Assembly: GCF_001639105.2 (NCBI RefSeq)
Contig: NZ_CP015285.1
Span: 2,162,501 to 2,226,500 of the forward strand
Source of the DNA: Azospirillum humicireducens
GTDB taxonomy: Bacteria; Pseudomonadota; Alphaproteobacteria; Azospirillales; Azospirillaceae
Length of the DNA stretch: 64,000 nt
Reading direction: 5' to 3'
A program made the translations under genes and the position numbers. Below the pieces are notes generated by a model. That model saw only the letters and a program-made list of their open reading frames with translations, did not search any database and was not told the DNA's origin. The stretch's first letter is position 1. Each line of letters opens with the position of its first letter. Positions 13,200 through 21,509 of this stretch are shown here, one piece after another.

Positions 13200-13976
13200 A
13201 TGGCAGCCATCATCGGAAGACCCCGGCCGCTGGTCGGCATCACCGCCTCCGTCCATGGCAGCCGCATCGCCGCCATGGCCAACCGGTTAGCCCTGTGGCG
13301 GGCCGGCGCCGCATCGGTCCGCATCACGGCCGAGGCGCCCTTCCCCATCGACAGGCTGGATGCGCTGGTGGTCGGCGGCGGCGACGACATCGACGCTGCG
13401 CTGTATGGAGAATCCGCCCGGCCGCATATCCGCATCGACCCCGAACGCGACCGGCTGGAGATGCGTGCGCTGGACTGCGCCGCCAGGCTCGACCTGCCTG
13501 TGCTGGGCATCTGCCGCGGGTCGCAGATGATCAACGTCCATCGCGGCGGTTCGCTGCACATCGACATCCACGAGGTGTACGAGGAAGCGCCGCACATGCG
13601 CACCGTGCTGCCGCGCAAGCGTATCCGCATCGAGCCCGACAGCCGGCTGTACCGCATCCTCGGCATCGCCGAATGCCGGGTGAACGCCCTGCATCACCAG
13701 TCGGTGGACCATGTCGGCGACGGCCTGCGCGTGGTTGCCCGCGAGCGCGCCGGCATCGTCCAGGGCATCGAGGCGCCTGACGAGCCCTTCATGATCGGCG
13801 TTCAGTGGCACCCGGAATATCTGGTGACGGACAGCCGTCAGCAGGGTCTGTTCCGCCGGCTGGTCGCCACCGCCATGGGCATCGCCCCGCTGGACGACAT
13901 CGCCGGAACCGCGCAGCCCGGCGCCGGCCGGACCGAAGCCCGGCCCGCCCGCCGGTCGGCGCGGGCGCCGGGCTGA
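13200..13976 (+). CDS. Class I glutamine amidotransferase / gamma-glutamyl hydrolase (peptidase C26, PuuD-like)
   Basis: A 258-residue class I GATase-fold hydrolase. The nucleophile elbow is LGICRGSQMINV (Cys) and the His-Glu pair is in GVQWHPEYL, so the catalytic triad is complete. It begins GRPRPLVGITAS, the usual start of PuuD-type gamma-glutamyl-GABA hydrolases. I chose the ATG at 13200, 13 bp after the amidoligase stop and preceded by AAAGGGAA; an earlier start would overlap the amidoligase. The pairing suggests that it cleaves the gamma-glutamyl amide made by its neighbour or supplies ammonia to it. The C-terminal 25 residues are Arg/Ala/Pro-rich. Confidence 0.9.
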   Translation: MAAIIGRPRPLVGITASVHGSRIAAMANRLALWRAGAASVRITAEAPFPIDRLDALVVGGGDDIDAALYGESARPHIRIDPERDRLEMRALDCAARLDLPVLGICRGSQMINVHRGGSLHIDIHEVYEEAPHMRTVLPRKRIRIEPDSRLYRILGIAECRVNALHHQSVDHVGDGLRVVARERAGIVQGIEAPDEPFMIGVQWHPEYLVTDSRQQGLFRRLVATAMGIAPLDDIAGTAQPGAGRTEARPARRSARAPG

Positions 13977-14148
13977 CGCCGTCCCAAGTCCAGGCAGCCG
14001 CCGCATTTCCCCTCTGTCCTGCGCGCCCCGCCGCGCCATCCTCATCGAGGACGCCCGGCCCCGAAGCCACACTTGTCCAAAACGCCGCGGGCGCCGCCGG
14101 AGGAATGGCTCCGGCAGCGCCCGCGTCGTCATGGCCTTGATGCGGACG

Positions 14149-14574
14149 TTACTGGCTGCTGCCCTGGTCCGGGCCGCAGTTCGGAGTGCCCGGCGGGCAG
14201 TGGGTGCCGGTCGCGGTCTGGTTGTCGCGCGGGATGTTGCTACCGGTGTTGTTGCCCATGCCAGACGGCGCGGTGGTCACGCCCGGCACCGACGAACCCG
14301 ACATGCTGCCGCTGGAGGTGCCGGTCGAGCCGGCGGTGCCCGGGGCGTTCAGCGGACCGCCGCCCGTCGAGCCGGCAGACGGAGAGGTGGTGGCGCCCGG
14401 CGGGGTGCGGACGACACCGTCCGGACCGGTGTAACCGCTGCTGCCGGTCGGCGCGGTTTCCATGGCGCCGGGGCTCTTGAGGGCGCCGGGGCTGCCTTGC
14501 TGGGCGGTCTGGGCCATGGCCGGAACAGCCATCAGGAGTACCGCCGAAACGGCGCCGATCATCAGGGTACGCAT
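14149..14574 (-). CDS. Secreted low-complexity Gly/Ser/Thr/Pro-rich protein
   Basis: A 141-residue protein of no recognised family. It has a clear signal peptide (MRTLMIGAVSAVLLMAVPAMAQ, cleavage after AMA) followed by a disordered Gly/Ser/Thr/Pro-rich chain. Two cysteines near the C-terminus (HCPPGTPNC) could form a disulfide. AAGGAG lies seven bases before the ATG. Similar low-complexity secreted proteins are encoded at 19716-20282 in this window. Periplasmic or surface location is predicted; function is unknown. Confidence 0.75.
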   Translation of the reverse strand: MRTLMIGAVSAVLLMAVPAMAQTAQQGSPGALKSPGAMETAPTGSSGYTGPDGVVRTPPGATTSPSAGSTGGGPLNAPGTAGSTGTSSGSMSGSSVPGVTTAPSGMGNNTGSNIPRDNQTATGTHCPPGTPNCGPDQGSSQ

Positions 14575-14784
14575 CCTCGAACTCCTTCATGGTGGCAACG
14601 CCTCGCAGTCGGGCGTCTTTCGGATCGGGGCTGATGGCGGACCCTGCATCGCGTATCGCGTCTGCCGGCCGGGCCATCGCCTCCTTCACCTGATTCAACA
14701 AGGCAATCCGGTCATGGTTTCGGTGGGTGAATGCGCTTTTTCCCGGAAATCAACGGCAAAGGCGCATCCGCGCGGGTGCCCCCG

Positions 14785-15555
14785 TCAGCGGGTCTGCGCC
14801 ACCGTGCCGTCGTCGGAGATGATGATCTCGACACGGCGGTTCTGCTGGCGGCCGGCATCGTTGCTGTTGGACGCGACGGGCTGCGCCTCGCCCATGCCCT
14901 GGGTGACGATGCGCGACGGCGGAACGCCACGCGCCGACAGGGCGTCGCGGACGGCCTGGGCACGGGCTTCCGACAGGCGCAGGTTGGTGCTGTCGCTGCC
15001 GGTGTTGTCGGTATGACCCTCGATCCGCACGGTGCGGGCCGGATGCGCCTGCAGGAACTGGGCGAGCCGATCCATGCGCTCATAGGCGCCTGGGGTCAAT
15101 TCCGCCCGGCCGGTGGAGAACAGGATATCGCCGAGCGTCATCACGAGGCCGCGCTCGGTGCGCTGGGCCTGAAGGTCGCGCAGCTGCTGCTCCAGCTCGG
15201 TGTTGCGGGCCTGGAGGCGGTAGGTGTCGGCGTTGGCGACCACGGTCTGGGCACCCTTCACCCCGGCAGTCTCCTGCGCGATCTGCACGCGGCGGGTGGC
15301 GATGTAGGCCTGATGATCGACCTCGGAGGCACCGGCGCCCTGGTCGCGCAACGCCTCGGCCCGGCGCAGGGCCTGCTCGGCGTCGCGCAGCTGCAGCGGG
15401 GCATTGCCGGCGATCTGCGGGTTGGCAGCGGCGAGGCTGTAGTCCTGGCGCGCCTGGGTCAGAGCGGCGCTGTCGGTCGGCTGGGTGGCGCAACCGGCGA
15501 GGCCGAGACCGAGACCGGCCAGCACCAGTAGGGTGCGGGGAGCCAAGGCGTTCAT
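14785..15555 (-). CDS. OmpA family outer-membrane lipoprotein
   Basis: A 256-residue lipoprotein with the signal LVLAGLGLGLAGC (lipobox Cys about residue 22), a helical/coiled-coil region with DUF4398-like Ala/Arg/Glu-rich sequence (about 40-130), and a C-terminal OmpA peptidoglycan-binding domain containing ILFSTGRAELTPG, VRIEGHTDNTGSD and NLRLSEARAQAVRDAL. It probably anchors outer membrane to peptidoglycan. Its ATG overlaps the stop of the upstream DUF4398 gene by four bases (ATGA), so the two are translationally coupled. Confidence 0.93.
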   Translation of the reverse strand: MNALAPRTLLVLAGLGLGLAGCATQPTDSAALTQARQDYSLAAANPQIAGNAPLQLRDAEQALRRAEALRDQGAGASEVDHQAYIATRRVQIAQETAGVKGAQTVVANADTYRLQARNTELEQQLRDLQAQRTERGLVMTLGDILFSTGRAELTPGAYERMDRLAQFLQAHPARTVRIEGHTDNTGSDSTNLRLSEARAQAVRDALSARGVPPSRIVTQGMGEAQPVASNSNDAGRQQNRRVEIIISDDGTVAQTR

Positions 15556-16109
15556 TGGCGCACCTCCGGATAGCTGTAGCCCCAGCTGTTGCCGCTGCCG
15601 GTGCCGAGCGACCCGGCCGGAGCCGGCGGGACGGCGGATGGCGCGGAGGAACTGGAGCCGGAACCGGTGGCGGGCAGCGTGCCGAGCGACGACCCGCTGT
15701 AGACCGGTGCGGCACGCGGCGCGGCAGTGGGGGAAGTCGCCGACTGCGGCATGGTCGGGGTGGCGGACTGGCGGACCGCGGTGGCGGCCTGCTGGGTCAC
15801 GGCGCGCTGGGAGGTCACCGTCGCCAGTTCGGCATCGACGCGGGCCTCCTCGGCCAGGCGGCGGGCGCGGGTGCGCTCGTCGGCGCGCATCGCCTTGTCG
15901 GCGGCGGCCAGCTTGTCGCGGGCGCTCTGCAGGGCGACCGGCGCATATTGCAGGGCGTTGGCGCGCTCCGCCTCCTGCACAGCCTGGGAGGCGGCACCGA
16001 GCTGGGCGGTGGGCGGCGGCACGTCGGAGGCGCAGGCGGCCATGCCGAGCGCCGCCGACAGGACGGCGGCGGCACGCCACCGGTTCGTCGTTGCGGAGTT
16101 GCAGGTCAT
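15552..16109 (-). CDS. DUF4398 domain-containing lipoprotein
   Basis: A 185-residue lipoprotein: signal sequence ending GMAACAS (lipobox Cys), then a DUF4398 helical region (AVQEAERANALQYAPVALQS with SARDKLAAADKAM following) and a Ser/Pro/Ala-rich C-terminal tail. The family occurs beside OmpA-like proteins and is presumed to act at the cell envelope. The ATG at 16109 is preceded by AAAGGA. It is the first gene of a two-gene operon with the OmpA lipoprotein, overlapping it by four bases. The molecular role is unknown. Confidence 0.88.
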   Translation of the reverse strand: MTCNSATTNRWRAAAVLSAALGMAACASDVPPPTAQLGAASQAVQEAERANALQYAPVALQSARDKLAAADKAMRADERTRARRLAEEARVDAELATVTSQRAVTQQAATAVRQSATPTMPQSATSPTAAPRAAPVYSGSSLGTLPATGSGSSSSAPSAVPPAPAGSLGTGSGNSWGYSYPEVRQ

Positions 16110-16236
16110 CGCGTTGGGTCCTTTCGCAAGCGGCTCATACCGGAAATCCTGGCCGACTCTGCCGGCCGTAAGGCCATGTCCGTTCGGGTGGTTCGCGCCT
16201 CCAACGCGCAAGCGGCCCTGAATGTTCCATGGCGCC

Positions 16237-16875
16237 TCATCCGCCGCTGCGCGACACACCGCTCCGTGACGCGCGGCGGCTGTCGCGGCGATGACGGACC
16301 AGCCGCAGCGCATAGGCGCCGATCAGGGCGATGAACAGCAGCAGAGTCGCCGGCACCATCAGGTCGGCGATCCAGGGGAAACCCACCCGCACCAGATAGC
16401 CCGTGCAGGCCAGCGCCAGCGACCACAGCGTCGCCCCCGCCGCCGCATAAAGCAGGAACACCCCCATCGGCAGCCCGCAGGCCCCGGCGGGAACGGAGAT
16501 CAGGGTGCGCAGGCCCGGCAGGGGCTGGCACAGCAGGACGGCAAGGCCGCCGCGCCGGGAGAACCATCCGGTGGCGCGATGGACCTGCTCCGGCTTCACG
16601 GTCAGCCAATGGCCGTGGCGGCCGAGAAAGGCCTCGAACCGCTCGCGCCCCATCCAGTGGGCCGGCGCGTACCACACCAGCTCCCCCACCGCGGAGCCAA
16701 GCCCGGCGGCCAGCGCCACCAGCAGCAGGTTGAACTCCCCCGTCGCAGCGCCCATGCCGGCCAGCGGGATCACCGTCTCCGCGGGGATCGGCGGCAGCGC
16801 GCGGGCCAGGATCAGCATCAGGAAGATGCCGAGATAGCCGAACTGCTGGACGATCTGGATGATCCACTCGGTCAT
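16237..16875 (-). CDS. DedA family membrane protein
   Basis: A 212-residue inner-membrane protein of the DedA/VTT family. The hallmark sequence GLGSAVGELVWYAPAHWMG, the flanking ARALPPIPAETVIP re-entrant segment and PLPGLRTLISVPAG are all present, with four to five hydrophobic segments. DedA proteins act in undecaprenyl-phosphate or phospholipid scrambling and in envelope homeostasis. The start ATG (MTEWIIQIVQQFGYLG) at 16875 precedes the first hydrophobic helix. It is divergent from nnrU, with an FNR-type box between them. Confidence 0.93.
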   Translation of the reverse strand: MTEWIIQIVQQFGYLGIFLMLILARALPPIPAETVIPLAGMGAATGEFNLLLVALAAGLGSAVGELVWYAPAHWMGRERFEAFLGRHGHWLTVKPEQVHRATGWFSRRGGLAVLLCQPLPGLRTLISVPAGACGLPMGVFLLYAAAGATLWSLALACTGYLVRVGFPWIADLMVPATLLLFIALIGAYALRLVRHRRDSRRASRSGVSRSGG

Positions 16876-16968
16876 GTGCTCGATTGGGTTGGCTGTGGAG
16901 TGCGGCTTCGATACTGTGAACCGCGCGACCGGTGCGGGCGTTCCCCCGATTGCGCACCCAAGCTCCTC

Positions 16969-16982
16969 TTGACCCGGGTCAA
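16969..16982. promoter_or_regulatory. FNR/FixK-type operator upstream of nnrU
   Basis: TTGAC-CCGG-GTCAA is a perfect inverted repeat with the TTGA-N6-TCAA layout recognised by the FNR/FixK/NnrR branch of the CRP family. It ends 37 bp before the nnrU ATG and lies 93 bp from the divergent dedA start. The fit of operator type with a denitrification-associated gene supports oxygen or NO control. Confidence 0.7.
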
Positions 16983-17019
16983 GGCATGGGTCGTTCGTAT
17001 ACGGTTTGGTGTCTCCATC

Positions 17020-17691
17020 ATGACCGCATCCCTCGCCCTTGCCGCCGCCCTGCTGTTCTTCAGCCATGCCCTGCCGTCCTGGCCGGGGGTGCGGCCCGCC
17101 CTGATCGCCCGGCTCGGCCGCGGCGGTTTCGTGACGATGCACTCGGTCGGCTCGCTGCTGACGCTGACCCTGTTCGTGCTGGCCTACCGCGCCGCCGACG
17201 GCGGGGAGGTGCTGTTCACGCCCTTCGGCTGGGCGGCCCCGCTGGTCGCGGCGGTGATGCCGGTGGTCTTCCTGCTGCTGGTCGCCCGCATAACCACCCG
17301 CTTCGGCAGCCAGGGCGCGCCCAACCCGCCCCGCGGCATCTACCGCCTGACCCGCGCGCCGGGCAGTCTGGCGTTGCTGCTGTGGGCATGCGCGCATCTG
17401 AACGCCACCGGCGACGGACGCCGCGTGCTGCTGTTCGGGACCATGGCGGCCATCGCGCTGTTCGCGCTGGTGAAGAACGAGATCGTCCTGGGCCGCAGTC
17501 CGGCCGGCCGCGCCTTCCGGGCGGAAACCTCGCTGCTGCCGCTGGCCGGACCCCAGGGGGTGCGAGGCGCGCTGACGGGACTGGCGGAGATGGGGCCGGC
17601 ACGATTGGCAGGGGGGCTGGCCGCTTATGGGGGCATGCTGTTGCTGCACCCCTGGCTCTTCGGGGTGGATCCCCTCTACTGGGTAGGTTGA
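17020..17691 (+). CDS. nnrU: NnrU family membrane protein
   Basis: A 223-residue polytopic membrane protein with six to seven hydrophobic segments. Family marks include FFSHALPSWPGVRPAL near the N-terminus and the HLNATGDGRR and RAPGSLALLLWACAHL region. NnrU was named from genes required for expression of nitrite and nitric oxide reduction and is related to the NnrU/MtMAT fold with a cis-isomerase homologue in carotenoid synthesis (Z-ISO). The upstream FNR-type box supports a role in low-oxygen nitrogen-oxide metabolism. No denitrification reductase genes are in the window. Start ATG at 17020 precedes the first hydrophobic helix. Confidence 0.88.
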   Translation: MTASLALAAALLFFSHALPSWPGVRPALIARLGRGGFVTMHSVGSLLTLTLFVLAYRAADGGEVLFTPFGWAAPLVAAVMPVVFLLLVARITTRFGSQGAPNPPRGIYRLTRAPGSLALLLWACAHLNATGDGRRVLLFGTMAAIALFALVKNEIVLGRSPAGRAFRAETSLLPLAGPQGVRGALTGLAEMGPARLAGGLAAYGGMLLLHPWLFGVDPLYWVG

Positions 17692-17771
17692 GCGCGACGG
17701 CGGGCTGGCGCATCTGTTGAGACGGGACCGGAGTACCGCGCCTCACCGCCACTGTGCCAGGAAGCCCCCGC

Positions 17772-18206
17772 ATGAAAATCCGCGAGATCATGACCCGCGA
17801 CGTGCAGACGGTCCGGCCCGACGACAGCATCCGCCGGGCCGCGCAATTGATGGACGCGTTGAACGTCGGCATCCTGCCCGTCTGCGAAGGGCGGGATCTG
17901 GTCGGCGTGGTGACCGACCGCGACATCACCGTCCGCGCCATTTCGGCCGGAAAGCAGCCCGACCGCTGCAAGGTGGCCGAGGTGATGACCACCAATCCCC
18001 GCTATTGCTACGAGGACGATCCGGTCGGCAGCGTCACCGAACTGATGGCGGGCCAGCAGATCCGTCGCGTGCCGGTGGTCGACCGCAACGACCGGCTGAC
18101 GGGCATCGTCTCGCTGGGCGATCTCGCCACCGAGGCCAAGAACGACCGCGCCGTGCAGGGCGCGCTTGAGCGGATCTCCTCCCCGTCCCAGCCTGACCGC
18201 AGCTGA
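17772..18206 (+). CDS. CBS domain pair protein
   Basis: A 144-residue stand-alone CBS pair. CBS1 covers MKIREIMTRDVQTVRPDDSI to VTDRDITVRAI and CBS2 covers VMTTNPRYCYEDDPVGSVTEL to SLGDLATEA; both carry the usual (V/I)P(V/I) and (T/S)xxD nucleotide-binding positions. Such proteins bind adenosyl nucleotides or act as energy sensors; the partner is unknown. The ATG at 17772 is preceded by AGGAAG at seven bases; the in-frame GTG at 17754 is less well placed. A DUF2934 gene follows 35 bp later, probably in the same transcript. Confidence 0.94.
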   Translation: MKIREIMTRDVQTVRPDDSIRRAAQLMDALNVGILPVCEGRDLVGVVTDRDITVRAISAGKQPDRCKVAEVMTTNPRYCYEDDPVGSVTELMAGQQIRRVPVVDRNDRLTGIVSLGDLATEAKNDRAVQGALERISSPSQPDRS

Positions 18207-18241
18207 CCGGCCCGCACCCCTTCGGATTGGAACCGAGAATC

Positions 18242-18508
18242 ATGGAACACACACTGGGTCCTGACGACCCACGGGTCCGCGAACGTGCCTATCGGCTTTG
18301 GGAAGAGGAGGGGCGGCCCGAACACCGCCATCTCGACCACTGGGCGCAGGCCGCCCGCGAGATCGAGGAGGAGGACCGCCGCAACTCGGGCGGTCCCCGC
18401 GTCAACAGCCCGGACGCCGGGCTTGCCGTCCCCGACGACCCCGCCGCCCGCAACCAGCGGGAAGCCGCGGAGCATCTGGGGCAGTCCACAGGACCGTCAG
18501 ACCGGTAG
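18242..18508 (+). CDS. DUF2934 domain-containing protein
   Basis: An 88-residue hydrophilic protein. The conserved DUF2934 block is RVRERAYRLWEEEGRPEHRHLDHWAQA (quoted in part: RAYRLWEEEGRP, then HWAQAAREI), about residues 12-45. The C-terminal half is Pro/Ala/Arg-rich and probably disordered. DUF2934 proteins are common in Rhizobiales and Rhodospirillales and have no established function. It follows the CBS gene closely; expression with stress genes is plausible but not shown. An in-frame TTG at 18227 is a possible alternative start. Confidence 0.85.
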   Translation: MEHTLGPDDPRVRERAYRLWEEEGRPEHRHLDHWAQAAREIEEEDRRNSGGPRVNSPDAGLAVPDDPAARNQREAAEHLGQSTGPSDR

Positions 18509-18526
18509 GGCGGGCGGCGGAAGCTG

Positions 18527-19288
18527 TCACTCGACTTTGAGGCTGACCGCTTCCATGCCCTTTTCGGTCTGGCGGACGGTCATGCGCACGCGCTGTCCGT
18601 CGTCCAGGCCGCGCAGGCCGGCACTCTCCAGCGCGCGGGCCGGGATGAACACGTCGCGCCCGCCGCCGTCGGGCTGCGCGAAGCCATAGCCCTTGCCGCC
18701 GTTGAACCACTTCACGGTGGCGCCCATCTCGCTGGTCGGGCCGCTGTCCTGCTGCGGCCGACGCGGACCGCGATCCTGGAAGCCGCCGCGGTCCTGGCCC
18801 CGATCCTGGAAGCCGCGGCCGGGGCCACGGTCCTGGAAGCCCCCCCGATCCCCGCCCCGATCCCCGAAGTTGCGGTCACGCGGACCGCCGGCATCGCGGC
18901 GCGCGCCAAACCCGCGGTCGCCGCCCCGATCGCCAAAGCCCCGATCCCCGCCCCGATCCCCGAAGCTGCGCTCGCCGAAGCCACGGTCGCGACCCTGCGG
19001 ACGGGCCGGAGCGGCGGCGGTGGAGAGGTCGACGGAATGCAGGACGCTGACCTGCTGGCCCTTGCGGTCCTCGACGATGTCGACGACGACGGTGGCGCCG
19101 TCCGGCAGGGTGGTGTGGCCGGCGGGCACGACGAGCGAGGCCGGCAGCAGGGCGTCCTTGCCGCTGTCCCCGACCTTGACGAAGCCATAGCCGCGTTCGG
19201 GGTTGAACCATTTCACGGTGGCCGTCACCTGGGTGGCGACGACGTTGGGCTGACGATAGACGTGGCTGCGGGGCGGCTGATTGTACAT
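18527..19288 (-). CDS. Double cold-shock-domain protein with an RGG-like linker
   Basis: A 253-residue nucleic-acid-binding protein with two cold-shock domains: residues about 18-85 (ATVKWFNPERGYGFVKV) and about 185-253 (ATVKWFNGGKGYGFAQP), each with the KWFN and (Y)GF RNP1-type residues. The roughly 95-residue linker is a low-complexity tandem repeat of FGDRGGDRG and FQDRGPGRG units, resembling eukaryotic RGG boxes. Alphaproteobacteria often have two-domain cold-shock proteins, but such a long Asp-Arg-Gly-rich linker is unusual. The start ATG at 19288 is chosen because upstream sequence has no conserved content. Likely an RNA chaperone. Confidence 0.93.
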   Translation of the reverse strand: MYNQPPRSHVYRQPNVVATQVTATVKWFNPERGYGFVKVGDSGKDALLPASLVVPAGHTTLPDGATVVVDIVEDRKGQQVSVLHSVDLSTAAAPARPQGRDRGFGERSFGDRGGDRGFGDRGGDRGFGARRDAGGPRDRNFGDRGGDRGGFQDRGPGRGFQDRGQDRGGFQDRGPRRPQQDSGPTSEMGATVKWFNGGKGYGFAQPDGGGRDVFIPARALESAGLRGLDDGQRVRMTVRQTEKGMEAVSLKVE

Positions 19289-19462
19289 GGGAAACCCGAA
19301 CTCCGGCAAACAGAAGCGGCGCCCGAACCGGTCCGGACGCGGACCGGCGGACACCAACCCCTGACACATCGCCCGTCGCGGCGGCTTTGGCAAGTCGGGA
19401 CCGCTCCGAATAGGCCGGACAGGCTGGAAAATCTCACAGCCGGAGCATCGCCCCATCAGCCG

Positions 19463-19660
19463 TCAGCCCATCAGGCGGTCCATCAGTCGGTCGGGCACCG
19501 GCGGCGGTTCGCGCGGGGGCACCGGGATCGGGACCGGCGGCTCACCCAAAGGCGGACGGGAGGGATCGCCCGGCACCGGCAACGGCTCGTCGGGACCGAC
19601 CGGGGGAATGGACGGCTCGCGCGGTGGAGACGGCGGAAAAGGACCAAGGCTGAATCTCAT
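19463..19660 (-). CDS. Small proline-rich protein (65 aa)
   Basis: A 65-residue polypeptide of which about a third is proline, arranged as PP and PxP motifs (for example PPREPSIPP, then PVPIPVPPREPPP). It has no signal peptide or hydrophobic helix and belongs to no recognised family. AAGGAG nine bases before the ATG is a strong ribosome binding site, which is the main reason to regard it as a true gene. It lies directly downstream of the secreted protein gene at 19716-20282 on the same strand, so cotranscription is likely. Confidence 0.6.
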   Translation of the reverse strand: MRFSLGPFPPSPPREPSIPPVGPDEPLPVPGDPSRPPLGEPPVPIPVPPREPPPVPDRLMDRLMG

Positions 19661-19715
19661 GCTCGGTGTTCTCCTTCGGTGGAAGGGCAGCAGCGATTGG
19701 AAGGGACGCGGCGGG

Positions 19716-20282
19716 TCAGCCGCCCTGGCCGCCGGGTGCCGTCTGTGACAGGCGGCGGGCGTCGTTCAGGCTTTCCAAGCAGCGGCCCTCGTCGCCGTCG
19801 CGTGCGGCGCTGCGGGCCGCCGTGACCAGGGCCTCCAGTTGAGCGTTGCGTGCCGCCTGCCCCATCAACCCGTTGGACCCGCCGGGGCCGCTGTCCGGCA
19901 TCGCGCGGGAATTGGCCTGCGGAGCGACGGAGGGGGCGGTCGGCATGTTGCTGCCGGTCGCCGGGGGGTCGATCACCGACCGGTCGCCGACGGCGGGCGG
20001 GGCCACCATGCCGCCGGACTGGGCCAGCCGCTCGCTGCCGGTGCCCGAGCCGGAACCGGAGCCCTGCTCGTTGTGCTGGGTCGAACCGGACAGGCCGGGT
20101 GCCGTCCCGTCGGGGACGGCGACCGGCGGCGGTTCGGTCGACAGGCCGCGGTTGGCGGCGAATTGCTCCACCATCGCAGCGCATCCGGTTTGTGCGGCAG
20201 CCGGCTGGACGGTCAGAAGCCCGGCCGCCAGCAAAAGCGCGAGGGGGGCGATGGGGCCAAGCCTCGTGAAATCTGTCCGCAT
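19716..20282 (-). CDS. Secreted protein with Gly/Ser/Pro-rich centre
   Basis: A 188-residue protein, unrecognised family. Signal peptide about residues 1-31 (hydrophobic core APLALLLAAGLLTVQPAAAQ). A Cys-containing segment TGCAAMVEQF and a C-terminal helical block NAQLEALVTAARSAARDGDE followed by GRCLESLNDAR suggest a small periplasmic domain with two conserved-looking Cys residues joined by a disordered Gly/Ser/Pro stretch. GAGGAGGAAG precedes the ATG. Its neighbours (proline-rich peptide, cold-shock protein) give no functional clue. Confidence 0.75.
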   Translation of the reverse strand: MRTDFTRLGPIAPLALLLAAGLLTVQPAAAQTGCAAMVEQFAANRGLSTEPPPVAVPDGTAPGLSGSTQHNEQGSGSGSGTGSERLAQSGGMVAPPAVGDRSVIDPPATGSNMPTAPSVAPQANSRAMPDSGPGGSNGLMGQAARNAQLEALVTAARSAARDGDEGRCLESLNDARRLSQTAPGGQGG

Positions 20283-20529
20283 CGGTCGCTTCCTCCTCGG
20301 TTGGCTCTGCCGCGGACGGCATGTGTCAACCGAGTCAACGGCCACCGGCCGGGCCTGGTTCCGTTGCCCAAGGTCCGATGACCATGGTCTGGCGGCCAAG
20401 GTCTGGCGGCCGGTTCCGGTGGCGGGACGGGAGAGAGGTCCGGCCATGCAGCTTGCTCATTTCGCGGGCAGTCGGCGGTTGCTGTAGAGTGCCGGTCCCC
20501 GACCTCCACCAAAGGTTCACAATCCCATC

Positions 20530-21444
20530 ATGATCGCCAATATGGCTGCGCTCGGCGCGGCGCTGTGCTGGGCCGCGGGCGGCCTGATCGCCATCGGGCC
20601 GGTGCGGGTGCTCGGCTCCATCGCGTTCAACCGCGTGCGCCTGACCATCGTCGCCGCGGTCCTGCTGGTCGCCACCACGCTGCTGGGCGGCTGGGAGACG
20701 CTGGACACCGGCGCGGTCCTGACGCTGGCCCTGTCGGGGGCCGCCGGCATCGTGATGGGCGACATGGCGCTGTTCTGGTCGCTCAGCCGGCTGGGGCCGC
20801 GGCGCAACGTGGTGATCTACGCCGCCAACGCGCCGTTGACCGCCCTGCTCGGCTACACCCTGCTGGGCGAGGCGCTGGGGCCCTGGACGACGCTGGGGAT
20901 CGTGCTGGTGACGCTGGGGGTGATGCTGGCGGTGGCCCTGCGCTCCGGCTCCACCCACAATTGGGAAGCGGTGCAGGGCAGCCTGCTGGCCGGCGTCGGT
21001 GTCTGTCTGGTGGCGGCGGTGGCGCAGGCGGTGGGATCGGTGATCGCCAAGCCTGTGATGGCGGCCGGTGCCGATCCGGTCGCATCGGCCACCGTGCGGG
21101 TGACCACGGCGGCGCTGATGTTCACCGCCATCGGCGCCCTGTCGGCGCTGCGCAGCGGCGATGCCGCGGCGGCCGGCGGCGGCCTGCTGCTGCCGCGGGG
21201 CCTGACGCCGAAGCTGGCCCTTCAGGTCGCCGGAAACGGGCTTCTGGGCGTCGGGCTGGGGATGACGCTTCTGCTGGTCGGGCTGGCCCATGGCAATGCC
21301 GGGGTGGTCGCCACCCTGTCGGCCCTCAGCCCGGTGCTGATCCTGCCGATGATGTGGCTGATGACCGGCCAGCGCCCGTCGCTGGGTGCCTGGGCCGGCG
21401 CCGCGGTCGCCGTGGCCGGCGTGGCCCTGATCGTCAACCGCTGA
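20530..21444 (+). CDS. EamA/DMT superfamily transporter
   Basis: A 304-residue inner-membrane protein with about ten hydrophobic helices in two EamA repeats (residues about 3-138 and 154-302). The end of repeat one (APLTALLGYTLLGEALGP) and of repeat two (SALSPVLILPMMWLMTGQRP) show the conserved Pro and Gly/Glu positions of drug/metabolite transporters. Substrate cannot be told from sequence; many members export amino acids or metabolites. Monocistronic. The stop codon lies inside a 14-bp tandem repeat. Confidence 0.92.
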   Translation: MIANMAALGAALCWAAGGLIAIGPVRVLGSIAFNRVRLTIVAAVLLVATTLLGGWETLDTGAVLTLALSGAAGIVMGDMALFWSLSRLGPRRNVVIYAANAPLTALLGYTLLGEALGPWTTLGIVLVTLGVMLAVALRSGSTHNWEAVQGSLLAGVGVCLVAAVAQAVGSVIAKPVMAAGADPVASATVRVTTAALMFTAIGALSALRSGDAAAAGGGLLLPRGLTPKLALQVAGNGLLGVGLGMTLLLVGLAHGNAGVVATLSALSPVLILPMMWLMTGQRPSLGAWAGAAVAVAGVALIVNR

Positions 21445-21498
21445 TCCTCAGGCGCCCATCCTCAGCCGCCCATCCTCAGCCGCCGATCCTCAGCCGAT
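21443..21498. repeat. Four tandem copies of a 14-bp unit
   Basis: Four head-to-tail units based on CATCCTCAGCCGCC run from the EamA stop codon to 12 bp before the stop of the convergent kinase. Unit 1 differs at two positions and unit 4 at its ends; units 2 and 3 are identical. It is a simple slippage-type minisatellite; no function is apparent. Confidence 0.9.
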
Positions 21499-21509
21499 GG
21501 ATGCGGGCC

